From contig CANFHS010000024.1 in NCBI GenBank assembly GCA_947446835.1, forward strand, positions 1 through 15,489: DNA of 15,489 bases. The letters are read 5' to 3'. Below are positions 7,336 through 12,828 of the stretch, piece after piece. The position numbers were made by a program, and so were the translations under genes. The DNA is from Bacteriovoracaceae bacterium. Lineage in GTDB: Bacteria; Bdellovibrionota; UBA1018. The first letter of the stretch is position 1; the number at the start of each line of letters is the position of its first letter. Below the pieces are notes generated by a model. It was not told the DNA's origin, did not search any database, and saw only the letters and a list, made by a program, of their open reading frames with translations.

Positions 7336-7554
7336 GTGCACTACTACTTCTTTTTGGCGCGCTACCTCCCGTATTGGGCGTTTCCAGCCATCTTGCTTTG
7401 CCTGGAGCTGACTTGGAGGTTTCATCGCAAAGCCCGCCGCTGGCAATGGGTGTTCCTGGCCCAAGCCGTCGTCCTCACCGTCATCCTGGCTGCCTGGATC
7501 TACTACCGGGGCTACAGCCGGTCAGACGAGTGGGTTCGGTACCTTCTGGATTAG
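7336..7554 (+). CDS. Two-helix inner-membrane miniprotein
   Basis: 72 residues with a GTG start at 7336. An in-frame TAG at 7324-7326 rules out a start further upstream. Two hydrophobic helices are evident: residues about 4-25 (FFLARYLPYWAFPAILLCLE) and about 37-58 (WVFLAQAVVLTVILAAWIYY). They are separated by a basic loop WRFHRKARRWQ that by the positive-inside rule would face the cytoplasm, placing both ends outside. The tail is charged (RGYSRSDEWVRYLLD). Aromatic residues are abundant. The only Shine-Dalgarno-like sequence abuts the GTG, and a -10-like TAGAGT (7324-7329) lies 6 bases ahead, so the message could be leaderless. It sits between the metK hairpin and the sigma-54 activator. I do not recognise the family. 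Codon use and sensible topology support a real gene. Confidence 0.65.
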   Translation: MHYYFFLARYLPYWAFPAILLCLELTWRFHRKARRWQWVFLAQAVVLTVILAAWIYYRGYSRSDEWVRYLLD

Positions 7555-7601
7555 CCAGAGTCACCACTCAGCCTCACCTTAGAGGTTCTTAGAAAAACTT
7601 T

Positions 7602-7630
7602 TTGACGCCTGGGAAAAAACTGCTTAGCCT
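7602..7630 (+). promoter_or_regulatory. Sigma-70-like promoter of the sigma-54 activator gene
   Basis: TTGACG (7602-7607) and TAGCCT (7625-7630) stand 17 bases apart, the ideal spacing. Transcription would start near 7637, giving a leader of about 84 bases that contains the hairpin at 7664-7684. Confidence 0.6.
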
Positions 7631-7663
7631 CTTGGTACGGGGTCGGTTTCGGCCGCGGACGGC

Positions 7664-7684
7664 AGCGACACAGAAAGTGTCGCT
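7664..7684 (+). repeat. Perfect 8-bp hairpin in the leader of the sigma-54 activator
   Basis: AGCGACAC (7664-7671), loop AGAAA, GTGTCGCT (7677-7684). No T-run follows, so it is unlikely to be an intrinsic terminator. It ends 36 bases before the ATG and 23 bases before the GGGGGGAG ribosome-binding site (7708-7715). It could be an operator dyad or an mRNA stability or translation element. Confidence 0.55.
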
Positions 7685-7720
7685 TCGTCAACTCATGGAA
7701 GGGTTCAGGGGGGAGCATTG

Positions 7721-8803
<1,083 letters not shown>

Positions 8804-8825
8804 TTCCGGCAAAACGAAATGGATG

Positions 8826-8860
8826 AAGGCCTGGTGGCTCTCCCTGAGCTGCCGGGCCTT
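8826..8860. terminator. Bidirectional terminator hairpin between convergent genes
   Basis: Arms 8826-8838 (AAGGCCTGGTGGC) and 8848-8860 (GCTGCCGGGCCTT) form a 13-bp stem including three G-U pairs, with a 9-base loop. It lies between the stops of the sigma-54 activator (8803, plus) and the mla operon (8876, minus). On the minus strand it is followed by CATCCATTTCGTTTT, a T-rich tail, so termination of the mla transcript is the better-supported direction. Confidence 0.65.
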
Positions 8861-8875
8861 CGCCGTTTCAGGCCT

Positions 8876-9493
8876 TCACGGCGCGCTCGCCCACATCGAG
8901 AGGGGGAAGCGCAGGTCGCTGGACAGCTGGTCCACCAGGTCCCGGGCCGCCGGATAGATGCGGGATTGGGCAAACTGGGGGCCGAATTCCGGGTCCTGCA
9001 CCCAGGCGGTGTAGATCGTCTTGAGGGAGCGACCGTCGATGACCGTCACGTACAGCGTGCCGTCCTCGTGTCGGCGGGCCACGGTGGGGTCCTGGTCGGG
9101 AAACGGCAACAGGGGGACGGCGCCGGTGCCGGGAGTACTGCCCTCCCAGCTGCTCAGCCAGGGCTGGTCCTTGGCCTTGGCGTAGAAGGTGACGTAGATG
9201 TCGGGATTCAGTTCGCGGGCGCGCAGGAAGCCGCGCCGCTTGAGCTGGCGCTCGAACCGTTCCTTGACCCGCTCGGTGAGCCCAGGCTCATTCCGGATGG
9301 CCACGGGCTGCGTGGAGCCCTGGACGGTGGGCGGATGTTCCAGGTGGAGGCGTGCCACGTCCGCCTGGGTGATCCAGTGCCAGCTCATCCGGGTCCGGTC
9401 CATCGTGTCCGCGGTGCGGGCAGTGCGGACCTCCGGGGTGCCGCAACCTGCCAGGGCGAGAGTGCAAAGGGCCAGAAGCGGGCGCTTCAGCAT
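8876..9493 (-). CDS. DUF4136-like lipoprotein at the end of the mla operon
   Basis: 205 residues. The signal peptide MLKRPLLALCTLALAGC ends in a lipobox with lipidated Cys17. The mature part shows the pattern of DUF4136 lipoproteins: an early conserved Trp region (SWHWITQADV), a middle amphipathic helix before 'LNPDIYVTFYAKAKD', a beta strand GTLYVTVIDGRSLKTIYTAW, and a terminal helix after a Pro-rich loop. The family's biochemical role is unknown. The gene starts 5 bases after the mlaD stop, so it is the last gene of the operon and ends at the hairpin 8826-8860. Its place beside an MCE transporter suggests an envelope lipid-transport accessory role (inference). No strong Shine-Dalgarno precedes it, so coupling to mlaD translation is likely. 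Confidence 0.78.
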   Translation of the reverse strand: MLKRPLLALCTLALAGCGTPEVRTARTADTMDRTRMSWHWITQADVARLHLEHPPTVQGSTQPVAIRNEPGLTERVKERFERQLKRRGFLRARELNPDIYVTFYAKAKDQPWLSSWEGSTPGTGAVPLLPFPDQDPTVARRHEDGTLYVTVIDGRSLKTIYTAWVQDPEFGPQFAQSRIYPAARDLVDQLSSDLRFPLSMWASAP

Positions 9494-9498
9494 GGGAC

Positions 9499-10329
9499 TT
9501 ATTTTTTCTGCAACGACTGTTCCTGCTGCTGGGCCTGGGCCTCTTCGCCCTCGCGCACGGTCTTGCGGACCAGATTGCGCATGATGCGGTTGCGGTTGGC
9601 GCCACCCAGCAGGGCCTTGGCGTCATCATAGAGGCCGGGGTCGTTGATCAGGGCGCCCAGCGTGCCGGTGCCGTTGTTGATCTTCTCGAGGATCTGCGTC
9701 AGGTTGCGCGCGGCCTTGCGCAGCTGCAGGTCCTCGACCTCGGCCGAAAGCTTGGAGGACATGACGGCCAGGTTGGAGGCCGAGTTGTTCAGGTTCTTGA
9801 AGAAGGCGCCGCGGGCGGTCTCGTCCTCGAAGCGTTTCACCACGCGGTCCAGCGTGCCGGTCAGCGAGGTGAGGTTGGTCACCAGGGCGTCGCTCTTGGA
9901 CAGCACCTCGGCGAAGTTCCGGGTGGGGCGATTGGGCAGCTCGGCCCCGCTCGGAAGCACGGCGCCGCCCTCAGGGCCGATCGAGATGGAGATGTACTTG
10001 TCGCCCAGCACGCCCTGGGTCAGGATTTCGGCCTCGGAGCCCTTGCGGATGAACGAGTCGTACTTGCGCTGCACCCGGAGTGTGGCCTTGATCTCCTTGT
10101 TTTCGGGGTCCAGGTCCACCGACTCGACGGTGCCCACGTTCAGGCCGCCCAGCACCACCTTGGCGCCCTGGTAGAGGCCGTCGGCCAGCGGGAAGTGGGT
10201 GGTGTAACGGTTGCTCCGCGAGAACAGGCTGGAAGAGCCACCCAGCATCAGGACGGAGGCCATGATCAGGGCCAGACCCAGAGTGACAAAGAGACCGACC
10301 TTGAGTTCGAGGCTGCGCGTGAGGTTCAT
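9499..10329 (-). CDS. mlaD: MCE-domain phospholipid-transport protein MlaD
   Basis: 276 residues. One N-terminal membrane helix (about 10-30, LKVGLFVTLGLALIMASVLM) is followed by a periplasmic MCE domain (about 39-117) carrying YTTHFPLADGLYQGAKVVLGG, then VGTVESV and a central loop ILTQGVLGDKYISISIG. MlaD hexamers form the lipid channel above the MlaE/MlaF transporter in the inner membrane. The C-terminal 150 residues are helical and end in a Gln/Glu/Lys-rich tail (EEAQAQQQEQSLQKK). They include GTLGALINDPGLYDDAKALL, a motif common in longer MCE proteins, and could extend the channel across the periplasm. E. coli MlaD is about 180 residues, so this is a longer version. It starts 3 bases after the mlaF stop. 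Confidence 0.93.
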   Translation of the reverse strand: MNLTRSLELKVGLFVTLGLALIMASVLMLGGSSSLFSRSNRYTTHFPLADGLYQGAKVVLGGLNVGTVESVDLDPENKEIKATLRVQRKYDSFIRKGSEAEILTQGVLGDKYISISIGPEGGAVLPSGAELPNRPTRNFAEVLSKSDALVTNLTSLTGTLDRVVKRFEDETARGAFFKNLNNSASNLAVMSSKLSAEVEDLQLRKAARNLTQILEKINNGTGTLGALINDPGLYDDAKALLGGANRNRIMRNLVRKTVREGEEAQAQQQEQSLQKK

Positions 10330-10332
10330 TTT

Positions 10333-11076
10333 TCAATCCATCGGGTGGGTGAAGCTCCGGACCAAGGGGTCTTGCGACTTCCGGATGTTCTCCACTGTGT
10401 CTGCGACCGCGATCCTGCCATTGTAGAGAATGGCCACCCGATCGGCAATTTCGAAGGCGCTCGGGATGTCGTGGGTCACGAAGATGCCCGTGATGCCTTT
10501 TTTCTTGAGGGTCTTGATGTTCTCGAGCAGGCGGCGCGTGTTGGTGGGATCCAGGCCCGCGGTGGGCTCGTCGAACAGGATGATCTCCTGGCCCAGGATG
10601 ATGGCCCGGGCCAGGCCCGCGCGTTTCTGCATCCCGCCCGAGAGTTCGGCCGGGAGCAGGCGGTTGGAGCCCTTCATGTCGACCAGGGCCAGCATCTCGT
10701 CCACCTTGCGGTGGATCTCGGCGGCCGAAAGCCGGGTGTGCTCGCGCAGGGGATAGGCCAGGTTGTCCTCGACGGTCAGCGAATCGAACAGGGCGCCGTT
10801 CTGGAAGACGTAGGCGATCTTCTTGCGCACGTCGATCATCTCGCGCTCGGGCAGCGAGGCCAGGTTGCGGCCCTGGAACAGGATCTTGCCGGTGTCGGGC
10901 TTCTCGAGCCCGATGATCGAACGCAGGATGACGCTCTTGCCGGTGCCCGAACCGCCGAAAAGGGCCAGGACTTCTCCCTTGTGGAGGTCGAAGCTGACTC
11001 CCCGGTGGACCACCTTGGGTCCGAAGCTCTTGTGCAGGTCGATCAGCTGGAGGGCTTTTTCGGGAGTTCCGCTCAT
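10333..11076 (-). CDS. mlaF: MCE/Mla ABC transporter ATP-binding protein MlaF
   Basis: 247 residues, the cytoplasmic ATPase driving phospholipid movement through MlaE/MlaD. Motifs are complete: Walker A GGSGTGKS (41-48), Q-loop YVFQNGALFDSLTV (89-102), ABC signature LSGGMQKR (145-152), Walker B IILFDEP (165-171), D-loop AGLDP and switch histidine in FVTHD (His202). The 'FQNGALFDSLTV' and 'LSGGMQKRAGLARA' forms are typical of MlaF/Ttg2A rather than other ABC families. It starts 7 bases after the mlaE stop. No STAS protein (MlaB), which normally binds MlaF, is encoded in the operon. Confidence 0.96.
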   Translation of the reverse strand: MSGTPEKALQLIDLHKSFGPKVVHRGVSFDLHKGEVLALFGGSGTGKSVILRSIIGLEKPDTGKILFQGRNLASLPEREMIDVRKKIAYVFQNGALFDSLTVEDNLAYPLREHTRLSAAEIHRKVDEMLALVDMKGSNRLLPAELSGGMQKRAGLARAIILGQEIILFDEPTAGLDPTNTRRLLENIKTLKKKGITGIFVTHDIPSAFEIADRVAILYNGRIAVADTVENIRKSQDPLVRSFTHPMD

Positions 11077-11083
11077 CGTCGCC

Positions 11084-11905
11084 TCAGAACCTCGGGAACA
11101 CGGTGAGGATGAAGAACTTCGTCAGGAAGAAGTCCGAGATCATGATGAAGATGGCGGTGGCCACGACCACCCAGGTGGTGGTCTCGCCGACGCCCCGGGT
11201 CCCGCCCTCGGTGTTCAGGCCCTTCCAGCAGGCGGCCACCGAGATGAAGTAGGCGAACACCACGGTCTTGGCCAGACCGGTCAGCAGGTCCTGCATGATG
11301 AGGGTGTCGAGCACCTTGGTGATGAAGTAGCGCGACGGGATGTTGAGCTCGCTCTCGCTGACGGCCATGGCGCCGAACAGGCCGATGTAGTCGGCGCAGA
11401 CGCAGAGCAGGGGCAAGGTGATGACCGCGGCCAGCACCCTGGGGATGACGATGCGCTTGACGGGGCTCGTGCCCAGCGCGCGGATGGCGTCGATCTGCTG
11501 GGTGACGTTCATCGAGGCCACCTCGGCCGCGATGCCCGACCCGATCCGGCCCGCGACCAGGAGGCTCGTGAACACGGGGCCCATCTCGCGCAGGATGGTC
11601 AGGGCCGCGATCTTGGGCACGTAGAGCGTGCCACCGAACTTGGCCAGGCCGTAGCCGAACTGGAGTGCCATGACCGAGCCCACCGCCAGTCCCGTCACCG
11701 AGACCAGGAAGAACGAGCGGACGCCCAGCAGCAGCATCTGCTCGAGGACCAGACGGAAGTAGAAGGGCGCGGTGAGCAGCTCCTTGAAGATCTGGACCGA
11801 GAGCAGCGCGAAGCCTCCCCAGAACCGCGTGGCCGAAATGATCTGCGTTCCGATGCGGCTCCAGAAACTGTTGAGTCCGCGGACGACGGCCGTTTCGGCG
11901 GTCAT
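11084..11905 (-). CDS. mlaE: MCE/Mla ABC transporter permease MlaE
   Basis: 273 residues, the inner-membrane permease (MlaE/Ttg2B/YrbE). An amphipathic N-terminal region precedes five or so hydrophobic helices. The family core is plain: FLVSVTGLAVGSVMALQFGY, then LREMGPVFTSLLVAGRIGSG, AAEVASMNVTQQIDAIRALG, the coupling segment where MlaF docks, and SPVKRIVIPRVLA. A late HGG-like segment is replaced by GLNTEGGTRGVGETTTWVVV, the usual C-terminal signature. Start ATG 11905 overlaps the stop of the preceding lipoprotein gene by 4 bases (ATGA). No fused STAS domain is seen. Regulation is from the promoter at 12493-12520. Confidence 0.95.
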   Translation of the reverse strand: MTAETAVVRGLNSFWSRIGTQIISATRFWGGFALLSVQIFKELLTAPFYFRLVLEQMLLLGVRSFFLVSVTGLAVGSVMALQFGYGLAKFGGTLYVPKIAALTILREMGPVFTSLLVAGRIGSGIAAEVASMNVTQQIDAIRALGTSPVKRIVIPRVLAAVITLPLLCVCADYIGLFGAMAVSESELNIPSRYFITKVLDTLIMQDLLTGLAKTVVFAYFISVAACWKGLNTEGGTRGVGETTTWVVVATAIFIMISDFFLTKFFILTVFPRF

Positions 11906-12471
11906 TTCAGCCTCAGGCTGGCGACGAACCGGTTGAAGTCAGGTTCCTGCGAAGCGAAGCGATCCGGCCGCGCCACGTACATCAGGTCGTAGACGCAGAC
12001 TTCCTTGCGGAGCACCACGGAGCGCAGCCTGACCTGCTCCCCATTGAGGCGGCCCTGGACGGTAGTCTGCAGGGCGGGGACCCCTTCCAGCTGCAGGTCT
12101 TTTTCGTCCTTCAGCGAGACATCCGTGATGCCCAGGAAAAGCAGGCGGCTGATGTCGTGCAGCGAATCTGGGTTGCCGCCGGGGCGGCAGACCGAGTTCA
12201 GCGAGATGATGGAAGAAGTGCGGGTGGACTGGTAGGCCACGTCGCTGCTGTCAGTGGCGCGGGTCGGGTCGCCGTCATGCGGGGCGAGCTCCAGTTTTTT
12301 CCAGTCGGGGTTGCCCTCTGCCAGGTTGAGCGCCCGGTAGGTCTCGGACTTCTGGTCCACCGGTTTGACGTTGCCCACCAGCACGCTGCACCCGCTCACG
12401 TTGGCGAGCAGGATAACCAGGCCCAGCAGTCGGACCAGCAGGAGTGAGGAGGCGAGGGGAATGCGCTTCAT
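11902..12471 (-). CDS. Lipoprotein at the head of the mla operon
   Basis: 189 residues. A signal peptide with hydrophobic LLLVRLLGLVILLANVSGC ends in a lipobox VSGC with Cys28, so the protein is lipid-anchored. The mature part starts SVLVGNVKPVDQKSETYRAL and contains the strand pairs LQLEGVPALQTTVQGRLNGE and VCVYDLMYVARPDRF, ending FNRFVASLRLK. That ending, with a terminal helix after a strand, is reminiscent of PsbP/DcrB-like folds (weak inference). Two Cys in the mature part (around residues 94 and 158) could pair. Translation is coupled to mlaE by a 4-base overlap, implying a role with the Mla transporter, for instance as a periplasmic or outer-membrane partner. It is not recognisably MlaA or MlaC. 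The ribosome-binding site is weak. Confidence 0.78.
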   Translation of the reverse strand: MKRIPLASSLLLVRLLGLVILLANVSGCSVLVGNVKPVDQKSETYRALNLAEGNPDWKKLELAPHDGDPTRATDSSDVAYQSTRTSSIISLNSVCRPGGNPDSLHDISRLLFLGITDVSLKDEKDLQLEGVPALQTTVQGRLNGEQVRLRSVVLRKEVCVYDLMYVARPDRFASQEPDFNRFVASLRLK

Positions 12472-12492
12472 TTCGGCTCGGGGGTTTTTTCG

Positions 12493-12520
12493 ACTCTAAA
12501 CCGCTTTGGGAAGCATTCAA
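12493..12520 (-). promoter_or_regulatory. Sigma-70-like promoter of the mla operon
   Basis: Read on the minus strand, TTGAAT (12520-12515) and TAGAGT (12498-12493) are 16 bases apart. Transcription would start near 12486, giving a leader of only about 15 bases before ATG 12471, consistent with the lack of a strong Shine-Dalgarno. Confidence 0.55.
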
Positions 12521-12594
12521 ACCAAAGAAATGTCAGGAGTTTTAATGTCCTCGAGGGGGGCGGGTGGGGGAGGCCGCGCCCAGGGCAGCGCTCT

Positions 12595-12630
12595 GTCAGG
12601 GTTCCGCCGGGGTTCGTGGTGAATCCTGAC
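12595..12630. repeat. Imperfect 10-bp dyad, candidate enhancer site
   Basis: GTCAGGGTTC (12595-12604) and GAATCCTGAC (12621-12630) are inverted repeats differing at one position, with a 16-base spacer. The centre lies about 150 bases before the predicted sigma-54 transcript start, a typical distance for an enhancer-binding-protein site. The assignment is inference. Confidence 0.4.
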
Positions 12631-12658
12631 GAAAGGGTCAAAAAAGCGAGGAGGGATA

Positions 12659-12724
12659 TGCCGGGCGGAAAAAACGCTGGGGCAGGAATTGTCCAGTATC
12701 ATCGGAAACTTCTGCCGCCCGGCA
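12659..12724. repeat. Perfect 10-bp inverted repeat with 46-base spacer
   Basis: TGCCGGGCGG (12659-12668) and CCGCCCGGCA (12715-12724) are exact reverse complements. The right arm ends 14 bases before the sigma-54 -24 element. Neither strand has a T-run after it, so it does not look like a terminator. Confidence 0.5.
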
Positions 12725-12738
12725 GGTCGTGCAGGGCG

Positions 12739-12755
12739 TTGGCACCCGGCTTGCT
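12739..12755 (+). promoter_or_regulatory. Sigma-54 (-24/-12) promoter of the TPR protein gene
   Basis: TTGGCACCCGGCTTGCT matches the RpoN consensus (TGGCAC, 5 bases, TTGCW) at every conserved position: GG at 12741-12742, GC at 12753-12754. The transcript start would be near 12765, leaving a leader of about 64 bases to ATG 12829. Confidence 0.8.
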
Positions 12756-12768
12756 CATGAGTCCTGTT

Positions 12769-12785
12769 GCGGCATCGGATGCCGC
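12769..12785 (+). repeat. 7-bp hairpin/palindrome just after the sigma-54 start point
   Basis: GCGGCAT (12769-12775), loop CGG, ATGCCGC (12779-12785). As DNA it is an 8-bp palindrome around one central base. It falls within the first 20 transcribed bases, so it could cap the RNA 5' end or bind a repressor. Confidence 0.5.
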
Positions 12786-12828
12786 GATCCCTTTCAACGG
12801 AATTCGGAGTGAGCAGGAAGCTCGACTG

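Larger units (their letters stand above)
12472..12828. promoter_or_regulatory. 357-base divergent regulatory region between mla operon and TPR gene
   Basis: No convincing gene is seen here. It holds the mla promoter (12493-12520) at one end and a sigma-54 promoter (12739-12755) at the other. Between them are an imperfect dyad at 12595-12630, a perfect 10-bp inverted repeat 12659-12668/12715-12724, and a palindrome at 12769-12785. The stretch 12555-12590 is G-rich on the plus strand. Layout and spacing fit an enhancer-controlled sigma-54 promoter. Confidence 0.6.

Noticed and set aside
7608..7625. Possible second sigma-54 promoter (CTGGGAAAAAACTGCTT) upstream of the activator gene
   Set aside because: The GG-to-GC spacing is one base short and the -24 element is poor, while a well-spaced sigma-70-type promoter overlaps it.
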